The translations under genes and the position numbers were made by a program. Positions 46,925 through 56,192 of a stretch of DNA of 64,000 bases are shown piece by piece. Origin of the DNA: Paraglaciecola arctica BSs20135. Its GTDB lineage: Bacteria > Pseudomonadota > Gammaproteobacteria > Enterobacterales > Alteromonadaceae. The notes under the pieces are model-generated. The model was not told the DNA's origin, did no database searches, and saw only the letters and a program-made list of their open reading frames with translations. The stretch lies in the NCBI RefSeq assembly GCF_000314995.1, contig NZ_BAEO01000013.1, positions 1-64,000 of the forward strand, read 5' to 3'. Each line of letters begins with the position of its first letter. Positions within the stretch are counted from its first letter, which is position 1.

Positions 46925-49900
46925 TTAATGCCATTTTATCTTATCTAATTTTGGTAAAGAACATTCAACTTTTAATTGTTTTACGTTAATCAACATTTGT
47001 GTTTTTTCTGTAATAGTGTCGAATAAATTTTCATCTCTACAGCCTATATCTTCAAGTCCTATCCATGAATTTCTAGCTGACTTTTTAGCTGCATACAAAC
47101 AGTGATCGGCAATATCTAAAACATGCTCCCAATCTAAACTGTCTGGACTACTTTTTATGAAAGGAAAGCTTGCGTAGCCAATAGAACATGTTTTCTTGAT
47201 AATATTTTCTTCACCAATAACAAAGTCATACATTTCAACTGACTTTCTTAACTTTTCTGCAAGTACTGGAGCAATTTTTCGATCTGTAAAACGAGCCACA
47301 ACCAAAAACTCTTCACCCCCCCATCTTACAAAGTAGTCTGTTTCCCTAAATACTTTAGTTAAAATAGGCTTGATTTGCATTAAAACGGTATCACCTGCAG
47401 TGTGACCATAAACATCATTAACCTGTTTAAAGTGGTCAAGGTCTATTAAAAAAAAGATTAAGTCTGATTCATTATTCTCTTTCTTATCACCTTTAATCCC
47501 ATTTGAATTTTGATTGCGATGTTTTCTCAATACTAAATCGATATCATTTTTTAAATTATTGGTTATAAAACGTCTGTTATTTAATCCGGTCAGATCATCA
47601 GTTATATTTATTTTTTCTAACTTTTCATTCGCTTGATGCAAGCCTAATGTGCGTTCAGCAACTTTAAATTCTAAGGACTGATTCACTTGTTCTATAAAAA
47701 GAACTTTTTTGTGCTGTGAGCGAACAAACAATCCGATAATAAGAATTAGTAACACAGAATATAACGAATATGCCCACCATGAGAACCAAGGTGGTGGCAA
47801 TACGGTGATTTTCAGAGATATGCCTGTTTCGTTCCAAATGCCATATGGATTGCTAGCTTTAACGCGTAAAACATAATTACCCGTTGGTAGATTGGTATAG
47901 GTTGCGCGGCGATTTTTATAATCAGTTCTAATCCATTCGTCATCAAAACCTTGCATTTTATAAGCATATTGATTCTTTTTGGGATTGGAAAAATGCAAGG
48001 TACTAAATTCAAAGGTTACTAAGTTTTGTTGATGGGTTAAGGTGATTTCTGACGTTGAGTGAATTGCTTTTGCTAACCTATATTTGTCGTCTAATGTACG
48101 GTTAATTACCTGCGGGTTATTATCTTTTGATAGGGTTACAACATTTACAGGTACTGATTGATTAGATAACAACATATCGGTAAAAATCACCTTTGGCTGT
48201 TGGTTATCACCGATTATTTTATTAGGGAAAAAACGATTAAAACCATTAATACCGCCAAAAAACAATTCACCATTTTTACTTTTAAACGATGCATCAGCAT
48301 TAAATTCGTTACTTTGTAAGCCGTCATCCATATTGTAATTTTTAAAGGTTTTTGTATTAGGGTTAAAATTGGATAATCCGAGATTTGTACTTAGCCAGAT
48401 CCCTCCGTCATTAGCTTCCTCAATTCGATAAACAACATTATTCGCTAGGCCATCCTTTTCAAAGAAATGGCTGAAATTTCCGGTTGTTTTATTGAGTAAA
48501 TTTAAGCCGCTTGCAGTTCCTACCCAAATATTTCCCTGCCTGTCTTCGGTAATTGCGTAAATCGTGTCATTGCTCAAACTATTAGGGTCTGTTGCTTGAT
48601 GATTGTAATGGGTAAATTTTTCGGTGCGCGGATCGAAATGATTAAGACCTTTCCAAGTGCCTACCCAAAGATTACCTTGTTGGTCTTCGGTAATGACACG
48701 GACACTATCATCACTCAAACTATTAGGGGTTGTTGCCTGATGACGGTAATGAGTAAATTGTTCGGTGCTTGGATTAAACCTATTAAGACCTTTCCAGGTG
48801 CCTAACCAAAGATTACCATTTTGGTCTTCAGTAATAGCACTAACAGCATTATCACTCAAACTGTTAGAGTTTGTTGCATCATGACTGTAATGGGTAAATT
48901 GTTCGGTGTTTGGGTTAAAACGATTAAGACCACTGCTATCAGTCCCTATCCAAAGGTTATTCTGTTGGTCTTCAGTGATAACGTAAACTTTATCATCACT
49001 CAAACTATTGGAGTCCGTTTCATCATGACGGTAATGGGTAAATTGTTCGCTAGTTGAATTAAAACGATTAAGGCCACCACCCCAAGTTCCCACCCAAAGG
49101 TTGCCTTGTTGGTCTTGTGTAATAGCCCGTACTATATTATTACTTAAACTATAGGGTTCTTGATCCTGATGTTGATAATGAGTAAATTGTTCTGTGAGTG
49201 AGTTTAAACGATTAAGACCACCGCCATGAGTTCCCACCCAAAGGTTTCCCTGTTGGTCATAGGTAATGGCTACTACTGTATTATTACTTAAACTATTGAT
49301 ATCTGATGTTTTATGCAGGTAATGAGTGAATTTATTGGTGATGAGGTTTAAATGATTAAGGCCACCACCTAGCGTCCCCAGCCAAAGGTTGCCCTGCTTA
49401 TCTTTAATAATGGTATCGATTTCGTCATGACTCAAACTGTTGGGGTTATTTGCCTCATGACTATAATGAGTAAATTGCTCGGTGGTTGGGTTGAAATAAT
49501 TAAGTCCGCCTCCCTTAGTGCCCAGCCAAAGTTTGCCTTGTTTATCTTCAATTATGGCGGTAACTGCATTATTACTTAAACTGTTGGGGTCTGTTGCATG
49601 ATGGCGGTAATGGGTAAAGTTTTCGGTAATAGGATTAAAACGATTAAGGCCACCGGACCAAGTGCCTACCCAAAGATTGCCTAGTTGGTCTTCAGTTATG
49701 ACGCTTACTGCATCATCACTCAAACTGTTAGGGTCAGTTTCCAGATGACGGAAATGGGTAAATTGTTCGCTAATAGGATTAAAACGATTAAGACCACCGT
49801 CATCAGTTCCCAACCAAAGATTTCCCTGCCGGTCCTGTGTAATAGCATGAATGGAATCCTGGCTTAAACTGTTGGGGTCAGTTGCTTGATGAAGGAAATG

Positions 49901-50263
49901 AGTAAACTGTTCGGTAGCTGGGTTAAAGCGATTAAGACCACCACCTCGTGTTCCCACCCAAAGATTGCCCTGTCGATCTTCAAAAATAACAGTGACGTAG
50001 TTATTTGATAGAGAGCGAGGATTCTCTAAGTTATGTTTAAAAACCTTAAATTCATAACCATCATAACGTGCTACCCCCTCTTCAGTACCTACCCATAAAA
50101 ATCCTTGTTGGTCTTGTAATATGGTTTTGGCACTGCTTTGCGGTAGGCCATTTTCGATAGATAAATGTTCAAAACGAACGGAGGGACCTGAGGCAAAGAC
50201 TAATGACATTGATAAATTGATTACTAACAATGCTAAACCAAGGTGTTTAATTGTTTTTGTCAA
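46925..50263 (-). CDS. Periplasmic beta-propeller sensor diguanylate cyclase
   Basis: The 1112-residue protein has a signal peptide (1 to about 24), about fourteen Reg_prop blades (residues 30-683, two seven-bladed propellers), a Y_Y_Y domain (about 740-820), one membrane helix (about 830-848), a short coiled coil and a cytoplasmic GGDEF domain (about 885-1060). Blades 2-11 are near-perfect repeats of 47-48 residues with the core GNLWVGT-x4-GLNRFN. The active-site GGEEF is at 982-986 with an RxxD inhibitory site (R973-E-T-D). It probably senses an external ligand, perhaps a glycan as in related hybrid two-component sensors, and makes c-di-GMP. Confidence 0.92.
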   Translation of the reverse strand: MTKTIKHLGLALLVINLSMSLVFASGPSVRFEHLSIENGLPQSSAKTILQDQQGFLWVGTEEGVARYDGYEFKVFKHNLENPRSLSNNYVTVIFEDRQGNLWVGTRGGGLNRFNPATEQFTHFLHQATDPNSLSQDSIHAITQDRQGNLWLGTDDGGLNRFNPISEQFTHFRHLETDPNSLSDDAVSVITEDQLGNLWVGTWSGGLNRFNPITENFTHYRHHATDPNSLSNNAVTAIIEDKQGKLWLGTKGGGLNYFNPTTEQFTHYSHEANNPNSLSHDEIDTIIKDKQGNLWLGTLGGGLNHLNLITNKFTHYLHKTSDINSLSNNTVVAITYDQQGNLWVGTHGGGLNRLNSLTEQFTHYQHQDQEPYSLSNNIVRAITQDQQGNLWVGTWGGGLNRFNSTSEQFTHYRHDETDSNSLSDDKVYVITEDQQNNLWIGTDSSGLNRFNPNTEQFTHYSHDATNSNSLSDNAVSAITEDQNGNLWLGTWKGLNRFNPSTEQFTHYRHQATTPNSLSDDSVRVITEDQQGNLWVGTWKGLNHFDPRTEKFTHYNHQATDPNSLSNDTIYAITEDRQGNIWVGTASGLNLLNKTTGNFSHFFEKDGLANNVVYRIEEANDGGIWLSTNLGLSNFNPNTKTFKNYNMDDGLQSNEFNADASFKSKNGELFFGGINGFNRFFPNKIIGDNQQPKVIFTDMLLSNQSVPVNVVTLSKDNNPQVINRTLDDKYRLAKAIHSTSEITLTHQQNLVTFEFSTLHFSNPKKNQYAYKMQGFDDEWIRTDYKNRRATYTNLPTGNYVLRVKASNPYGIWNETGISLKITVLPPPWFSWWAYSLYSVLLILIIGLFVRSQHKKVLFIEQVNQSLEFKVAERTLGLHQANEKLEKINITDDLTGLNNRRFITNNLKNDIDLVLRKHRNQNSNGIKGDKKENNESDLIFFLIDLDHFKQVNDVYGHTAGDTVLMQIKPILTKVFRETDYFVRWGGEEFLVVARFTDRKIAPVLAEKLRKSVEMYDFVIGEENIIKKTCSIGYASFPFIKSSPDSLDWEHVLDIADHCLYAAKKSARNSWIGLEDIGCRDENLFDTITEKTQMLINVKQLKVECSLPKLDKIKWH
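48581..50014. repeat. Tandem 144-bp coding repeats (propeller blades)
   Basis: Ten consecutive units of 144 bp (two of 141 bp) encode blades 2-11 of the propeller sensor. Runs such as AAATTGTTCGGT and GATTAAGACC recur once per unit in this strand. The high identity allows unequal crossover and blade-number change. Confidence 0.88.
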
Positions 50264-50388
50264 AGTTTGAATTCCATTAGGTTAGGTTTTATCGGAAAAT
50301 TTTGCGGCGCTAGTATAAATGAAGTTATCCTAGTAATAACATAAAATCATAGTTACAAATCCCTCTATCCTATAAGGGAGATGAAAAT

Positions 50389-50751
50389 TTATGTCTGCAT
50401 TATTTTCTCTAAGGCTATTTGTCTTTCTTGTTCTGTTAATATTCCCACCAATGGGGTTTGGCGTCTATAAGCTCTGAGCTGAGGTGAATCTTCTAGCAGG
50501 GTATCCATAAAGAGTGTCGGCTGCTCAATATGCTCTAGTAAGCTCGACCAAAATAAGTAGGCACCATAACGCATCCTACCGCACTCGTATCGGGCTTCTA
50601 TTGTTTCTATGATTTGCGAAAGATAGTGATGGTTAGCGATGAGTTTTTCGGCCATAGCATGGTGTAAACACAGAATTTGTTTATCGATATTTTGTTGCTG
50701 AGCGGTTTTGAGTCTGCCTCTAGCTCGATTGCATGTTGGCTGATAACCCAT
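50389..50751 (-). CDS. Conserved hypothetical protein
   Basis: The 120-residue soluble protein starts MGYQPTCNRARGRLKTAQQQ and is largely helical, with a conserved-looking Cys/Arg-rich N-terminus and two further cysteines (ILCLHH, YECGRM). I believe similar proteins occur across Alteromonadales, but I know of no function. Its start overlaps the DUF3820 stop by one base (TAATG-type), indicating translation coupled to that gene and to the ABC transporter gene upstream. Confidence 0.68.
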   Translation of the reverse strand: MGYQPTCNRARGRLKTAQQQNIDKQILCLHHAMAEKLIANHHYLSQIIETIEARYECGRMRYGAYLFWSSLLEHIEQPTLFMDTLLEDSPQLRAYRRQTPLVGILTEQERQIALEKIMQT

Positions 50752-50978
50752 TAATCATCTCGTAATAATGGTTCCAACATGGACTCAAGCCCATTCACTT
50801 TCACTTCGTGTATTAACGCCAGCTGTTGGCCTAACTTTCCCTCTGGAAAGCCTTTGTTGTTAAACCACACTAAGTAAGGTTCAGGTAAGTGTAATAATTT
50901 CCTGCCGGCATATTTCCCGAAAGGCATTTTCTGGTTAATTGCTACTAAGAGCGCTTGTTTATCCAAGGTCTGACTCAT
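50751..50978 (-). CDS. DUF3820 family protein
   Basis: The 75-residue protein has the DUF3820 pattern MPFGKYAGRKLLHLPEPYL, then WFNNKGFPEGKLGQQL, seen in small stand-alone proteins and next to exonuclease-like genes. Function is unknown. The start lies inside the last 20 bases of the ABC transporter gene and the end overlaps the next gene by one base, so three genes are interlocked. Confidence 0.85.
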   Translation of the reverse strand: MSQTLDKQALLVAINQKMPFGKYAGRKLLHLPEPYLVWFNNKGFPEGKLGQQLALIHEVKVNGLESMLEPLLRDD

Positions 50979-52764
50979 CTTGTTGATTGTTTTGTTGCGC
51001 TTGCCACAATGCTTTATAGGCGCCGTTTTTAGTTAATAAATGACTATGGGTGCCTTGTTCTAATATACGCCCGTTACCCATTACTACAATTTTATCGGCA
51101 TCTACTATGGTAGACAAACGGTGGGCAATCACCAAACTTGTATGGCCTTGTGATATTTCCTTGATTGCAGCCAAAATCGCTTGTTCTGATTGGCTATCAA
51201 GAGAAGAGGTTGCCTCGTCGAACACCATGATAGGAGGACGCTTTAATATTGTTCTAGCAATAGCGACTCGTTGTTTTTCGCCACCTGATAACTTAAGGCC
51301 ACGTTCACCGACAGGGGTTTTTTCACCATCCGGTAGTGATCCAATAAAGGTACGAAGATGGGCTAAGTCTATGGCTTGCTGAACTTCGGCATCAGTCGCA
51401 TCTGGCCTTCCATAACGAACATTTTCTAATATAGTGTCGTTAAATAACACCGTATCTTGCGGCACTATACCTATGGCCTTACGCAAAGAGTGCTGATTGA
51501 CCGCACTGATATCTTGCCCATCGATGCTGATACTACCTTTGCTAGTATCGTAAAATCTAAATAACAATTTTACTAAGGTGGACTTGCCTGAGCCACTTTC
51601 TCCCACCACTGCGACTTTTTGTCCAGGTAGAATATCAAAACTAATATCATGCAAAATAGTGCGCTCGGGGCGATAACTAAACTGCACTTGGTTAAAGGTT
51701 ATTTTTCCTTGGCTGATAATTAACTCTTTGGCGTTTTCGTCAATTGGCACATTTGGCTGTTTATCTAACAGGTTAAATAGATTTTCAATATTCGCTAATG
51801 ATCCGCGGATCTCTCGGTACACAAACCCCAAGAAGTTTAGTGGCATAAATATCTGCATAGTGAAGGCGTTTATTAAAACAAAATCTCCAATGGTCATCTT
51901 GCCCTGTGCAACGTTATAAGCAGCCAATGCCATCATACTGGTCATAGCAATGGCGATAATTGACGCCTGACCGCCGTTTAATGCGAATAATGATAAACGG
52001 TTCTTACGCCTTGCGGTTTCCCAGTTGGCTAAGTCAGAGTCGTATCTGTTGGCTTCGTAGTTTTCGTTATTAAAATACTTAACGGTTTCGTAGTTCAGTA
52101 AGCTATCTATGGCTCTTGAATTGCTACTGGAGTCCGCTTGATTAACCTCGCGAACGTACTTAGTACGCCAGTCTGTTGCTTTCACCGAAAAGCTCACATA
52201 AATGACCACTGAAACCAAAATTATCAGCGCAAAACTTATTCCATAGTTGTAGAACAACACGCCAACAACAACGGCTATTTCAAATAATGTTGGAACAATA
52301 TTGAAAACTAAAAAGCGCATTAAAAAACTGATGCCACTGGTGCCGCGTTCTATGTCCCTTGATAATCCGCCTGTTTGCCTATTGAGGTGGAATTCCAAGT
52401 CTAAATTATGTAAGTGGCGAAACACTTGTAAACCTAAACGGCGCATGGCCCGCTCAGTCACTCTTCCGAAAAGAGTGTCGCGGATTTCGCCAAATAATAC
52501 ATTCGCCAAACGCAACAGCCCATAGGCTGCAACTAAGCCAAAAGGCACCAGTAAAATGGCATTAGCCGAAGCATTTACATTAAGCTCATCAACCGTATAT
52601 TTGAGAATAAAGGGTAAATAAATGCTGGCTGTTTTGGCGGCAATTAAACAAAGTAACGCTAGGCCTACTCTGAGTTTGAATTCAATTAAATACGGCCACA
52701 ACTGGGAAAATATACGCCAGTTAATAGGTGTATCGTCATTCATGGGGTAACGGTTGTGACGCAT
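50959..52764 (-). CDS. ABC exporter, ATM1/ABCB heavy-metal type
   Basis: The 601-residue half-transporter has a six-helix membrane domain (about 25-320) and an ATPase domain (about 350-585) with Walker A GESGSGKS, signature LSGGE and Walker B IMVFDEATSSLD. Internal features (LALLCLIAAKTASIYLPFILKYTVDELN; FVYREIRGSLANIENLF) fit the ATM1/HMT1 class that exports glutathione-linked sulfur or metal conjugates. That substrate is inferred from the class only. A later ATG at 52743 is possible. It is the first gene of the interlocked trio. Confidence 0.9.
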   Translation of the reverse strand: MRHNRYPMNDDTPINWRIFSQLWPYLIEFKLRVGLALLCLIAAKTASIYLPFILKYTVDELNVNASANAILLVPFGLVAAYGLLRLANVLFGEIRDTLFGRVTERAMRRLGLQVFRHLHNLDLEFHLNRQTGGLSRDIERGTSGISFLMRFLVFNIVPTLFEIAVVVGVLFYNYGISFALIILVSVVIYVSFSVKATDWRTKYVREVNQADSSSNSRAIDSLLNYETVKYFNNENYEANRYDSDLANWETARRKNRLSLFALNGGQASIIAIAMTSMMALAAYNVAQGKMTIGDFVLINAFTMQIFMPLNFLGFVYREIRGSLANIENLFNLLDKQPNVPIDENAKELIISQGKITFNQVQFSYRPERTILHDISFDILPGQKVAVVGESGSGKSTLVKLLFRFYDTSKGSISIDGQDISAVNQHSLRKAIGIVPQDTVLFNDTILENVRYGRPDATDAEVQQAIDLAHLRTFIGSLPDGEKTPVGERGLKLSGGEKQRVAIARTILKRPPIMVFDEATSSLDSQSEQAILAAIKEISQGHTSLVIAHRLSTIVDADKIVVMGNGRILEQGTHSHLLTKNGAYKALWQAQQNNQQDESDLG

Positions 52765-52810
52765 GGTGTGAGTGTTCTACCTTAGGTGTTTAATTCAGAT
52801 TGTTGGTTTG

Positions 52811-53899
52811 CTAGTCTATGATGCAGCGATTTCGCCCTTGTTTCTTAGCTTTATAAAGATTGGTATCTGCTTTGGTGATCGCTTGGTTAATAGTATCAGT
52901 CGCAGCAATTTGATGTAATCCAATACTAATAGTCACACTGAAAGTTTTGTCATCATGTTTATATTGCGTTTCTGCAATTTTACGACGTAACTTTTCTGCC
53001 AATTGCATGCCTTGGTCACCGTTGGTTTCAGGTAGTAGCAATAAGTATTCCTCGCCACCCCATCTTGCCAGTGAGTCATTTTTGCGTAAGCAGGATTCAA
53101 AAATGGCCCCTAAATTTATGATGACATCGTCGCCTTTATCATGACCGTATTGGTCGTTAACCACTTTAAAGTGGTCGATATCACACATCATTACAGTTAA
53201 ATCATTCTTGTAACGTTGACTACGTTCAAACTCATTCTGTAATCTTTCGCGCATTCCTCTGCGGTTTAATAATCCAGAAAGAGGATCTCGCATGGCTTGT
53301 TTTTCGTACTTTTGGCTCATTTCTTTGATCCGCTGAAATGAGTTTTGTCTTACATATTCATAGAGTGCAAATAAGCATGAAACCGTTAAAAACGAATACA
53401 GTAGTCTAGATTTAAATTCAAACGTATAGGAAGTTCCAAGCCATTCATTATTGGGATAAAACATTAAAATGCTAATCACTAAAACAAATAGAGCAAGATT
53501 TCGGGTGCCTTTGCGCAGACCTCCAAAAAATAATACTACTGGTGGCACAATGTAAATCCACAGTGGGCCAGTACCATTTACACCTCCGGTATACACTAGG
53601 TAAACCATTAATAACATAAGTGAACTAGTAACTAAATTTGCAGAGACATTGTAAGGATTGGTGATACGTTTTGAACGAAGAATTAAATGTGAACTAAAAA
53701 ATAATAAACAAGCTATTAATAGTACTGAACCAAGTAACCAGTCTTGTCTTATAAACGCACTCACTCCCATTAAGAACGCGAGAGCGTAACCAATAAAACT
53801 AAACAAATTGGCAATAAAAATCTGTTGATTCTTTTCTGGGCCGTTAGTTTGCACCACGCCAGTATTTAAATGATTTAAAACAAAGCTTTTAAAATCCAT
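52811..53899 (-). CDS. Membrane diguanylate cyclase (GGDEF) with GGEEY motif
   Basis: The 362-residue protein has about six membrane helices (roughly residues 30-185), then a GGDEF domain. The catalytic loop reads GGEEY instead of GGEEF/GGDEF, and the inhibitory site RKND (RxxD) is in place five residues before it. The acidic residues for metal binding remain, so activity is likely. It lies 9 bases downstream of pqiC on the same strand and may be co-transcribed with the pqi genes. Confidence 0.88.
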   Translation of the reverse strand: MDFKSFVLNHLNTGVVQTNGPEKNQQIFIANLFSFIGYALAFLMGVSAFIRQDWLLGSVLLIACLLFFSSHLILRSKRITNPYNVSANLVTSSLMLLMVYLVYTGGVNGTGPLWIYIVPPVVLFFGGLRKGTRNLALFVLVISILMFYPNNEWLGTSYTFEFKSRLLYSFLTVSCLFALYEYVRQNSFQRIKEMSQKYEKQAMRDPLSGLLNRRGMRERLQNEFERSQRYKNDLTVMMCDIDHFKVVNDQYGHDKGDDVIINLGAIFESCLRKNDSLARWGGEEYLLLLPETNGDQGMQLAEKLRRKIAETQYKHDDKTFSVTISIGLHQIAATDTINQAITKADTNLYKAKKQGRNRCIID

Positions 53900-53908
53900 A
53901 AACCCTGA

Positions 53909-54508
53909 TTAATTATTCGGCAAAGCCGCAATATCCTTTTCAATTTGATTGGCTAAATTGACAACTAATGTTCTTAGTTTTTCAACCGCATGAGAATAGC
54001 CATCCTGCTTTAATTGCGATTCGAAATAGAATGAATGACTAGATGTAGCAAGTACTTTGTTTTTAGCTGTTTTAAGATCATTTGCTGACAACCAATAACG
54101 GCCAGAACTAACAACAGTTGAAGCGTCTGTAGCATGAAAATGCTCTAATTTAATATTGATGGTTGTAGTTGCACCTATTGCTTCTGGCGATGACGAGGCG
54201 ACATAATTTCGCTGGCTATTGGTATTCAAATCTTGCAGTAAAGCGTTGTAAAAAGAAGAGCCCAATTCTTCAGCCCATACGTCTTGGCGAGAGTAATGTA
54301 GTTCGTATTCATCTACCTGCAGTACTAAATTTGACTGACGTAAATAATCGGCAATTTTAAGTGACTGCACAACTACTATAGGTTTTGCAACATCGCTTTT
54401 GGTATCCACTTTCTTCTGTGGGGTATGTAATAAATAATACCTCACATTTAAAGGCTCAGATGTGCAACTGATCAACAATATACATAAACAAATAGTGATT
54501 ATTTTCAT
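53909..54508 (-). CDS. pqiC: PqiC-type envelope lipoprotein
   Basis: The 199-residue protein has a lipoprotein signal (lipobox LISC, C15) and the ABC-type transport auxiliary lipoprotein (DUF330) fold, with NVRYYLLHTP and VVVQSLKIADYLRQSNLVLQ near the N-terminus. PqiC is an outer-membrane lipoprotein partner of the PqiB tunnel in lipid transport. It begins 1 base beyond the pqiB stop, in the conserved pqiABC order. Confidence 0.9.
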   Translation of the reverse strand: MKIITICLCILLISCTSEPLNVRYYLLHTPQKKVDTKSDVAKPIVVVQSLKIADYLRQSNLVLQVDEYELHYSRQDVWAEELGSSFYNALLQDLNTNSQRNYVASSSPEAIGATTTINIKLEHFHATDASTVVSSGRYWLSANDLKTAKNKVLATSSHSFYFESQLKQDGYSHAVEKLRTLVVNLANQIEKDIAALPNN

Positions 54509-54509
54509 T

Positions 54510-56192
54510 TTAATTTATTGCTCCATCTTTGCTGTTTGCTTTAGCTTTGGGGATTAACCTAGGGCCGTTACCGTTGGTAAAAATCAAACTATTTGGTTTG
54601 CTATTTAGCTGCATCAACAAAGGTTGTAATTCCTTTAAGGTACCTTGCAATGACTGCATGGTGTGATTGAGTTCTTTGTAAGTTTCTGAATCAGCTGAAT
54701 AATCTTGAGTTAAATTGGATATGTTTTCTAATGTATTTGTTAATGTGCTGCTGATTTTATCTTCTTGCACCGTATTCAGAAGGCGCTCAACAGAGCTTGC
54801 AGTAGCTTGCAGTGCTTGTGCTGATTGAGAAATTTGCGACAACATAGTATTGGCATTCTCAGAAATTTCTTTTAATTTGATTTCATTGATGTTGTCTAAT
54901 ATGGCAGTCACTTTGGAAGTAATTTCTGAAAATTCTCCCGTAATGGTCGGTATGACTTCATAACCCATTTGTCGTTGAGATTTTAAAGGTGGGGCATCTG
55001 GATAATGTTGTAAGTCTACAAACAAGGCACCAGTCAAAAGGTTACCAGTTTTTAAGGTAGCCCTTAACCCTTGTTCAATCCAAAGGCTGGTTTGTTTTCG
55101 AATAAAAGCTAAACCTATTGCATTATCTGGTTGCTGCACACGGCCAGGTTGAATACTAATGACTACCGGTATGTCATAACCTTGCTCTAGCAAGTCTTCT
55201 TGGGTGGTATCTAATGAATTAATCGCCAATACTTTACCTATTATTAGCCCCCTGTACTCAACGGGTGCACCTACTTGTAGACCACGTATTGTGTCTTTAA
55301 CTAGGATGACGTATTCAGCGCTTAACTTAAAACGTTCTTCTGAAGCAGAAGCGTAAGATGGATGGATATCAAAAAAACTACGACCGTTTATTTGTTCACC
55401 TACTGGCATGCCTTCAGGAATACCGAATGTCACGCCATTGGTAAGCAATGTTTCTAAGCTACCTGTGCTGACTTTTACGCCACTGGCACCTAACTCCATT
55501 TGTACACCACTAATATCCCAAAATGTTGTATTTGAGGTGATTAACTTGTGATAAGGCGCTTCAATAAAGGTGTTGTAATACACAATTCGCTCTTTGAAGT
55601 TAAAATGGATGTCTTCAAACTCACCCACTTTTATGCCTTTATAAATCACTGGATCGCCTTTTTTATATGCGAATTCACTTTCACTATTCAAGGTGACATG
55701 CAGGCCGGGCGTACCTGCCGGAGTGACTGGCGGAGCCTCAAGGGCAACAAAGTCCTCACTCATCTGTTTGTCGATACCAGGCGCCATATTGATGTAAGGT
55801 CCAGACAATATTGTGCCTAAGCCTGATATGCCGTTGAGTGAAACACTAGGAGAAACTATCCAGAATTGATTGTCAGAATGCAATATGGGGGCAACCTTTT
55901 TATGCATTCTGACGGTTACAACGACCCCACTTAAATCTTCAGAAAGTTCTATATCTCTGACCAAACCAATGTCCACATCGCGAGTTTTTATTTTAGTTTT
56001 TCCGGCTTCTAGTCCATTGGCTGTTTTAAATTGAAGGGTGATAAGTTGGCCTTGATTACTCCATTGGTAGTACACCATCCAGACCCCGATAAACAAGGCA
56101 ACTATAGGCACCAGCCAAATTTTTGAAACTGTTCTAACAGGTTTCACTAAGGCTTCTTCAGGCAGAGTAGGTGGCTGCTGTTCCTTGCTCAT
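54510..56192 (-). CDS. pqiB: Intermembrane transport protein PqiB (MCE family)
   Basis: The 560-residue protein has one N-terminal membrane helix (about residues 24-43), three MCE/MlaD domains (about 45-135, 160-265, 285-385) and a helical C-terminal segment that would form the tunnel needle. PqiB hexamers bridge inner and outer membranes and are thought to move lipids. It overlaps pqiA by 4 bases (ATGA) and pqiC follows at once. Confidence 0.94.
   Translation of the reverse strand: MSKEQQPPTLPEEALVKPVRTVSKIWLVPIVALFIGVWMVYYQWSNQGQLITLQFKTANGLEAGKTKIKTRDVDIGLVRDIELSEDLSGVVVTVRMHKKVAPILHSDNQFWIVSPSVSLNGISGLGTILSGPYINMAPGIDKQMSEDFVALEAPPVTPAGTPGLHVTLNSESEFAYKKGDPVIYKGIKVGEFEDIHFNFKERIVYYNTFIEAPYHKLITSNTTFWDISGVQMELGASGVKVSTGSLETLLTNGVTFGIPEGMPVGEQINGRSFFDIHPSYASASEERFKLSAEYVILVKDTIRGLQVGAPVEYRGLIIGKVLAINSLDTTQEDLLEQGYDIPVVISIQPGRVQQPDNAIGLAFIRKQTSLWIEQGLRATLKTGNLLTGALFVDLQHYPDAPPLKSQRQMGYEVIPTITGEFSEITSKVTAILDNINEIKLKEISENANTMLSQISQSAQALQATASSVERLLNTVQEDKISSTLTNTLENISNLTQDYSADSETYKELNHTMQSLQGTLKELQPLLMQLNSKPNSLIFTNGNGPRLIPKAKANSKDGAIN

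Noticed and set aside
48596-49867. Several plus-strand frames with similar translations opposite the propeller gene
   Set aside because: They are the antisense of the 144-bp coding repeats, which explains their mutual similarity.
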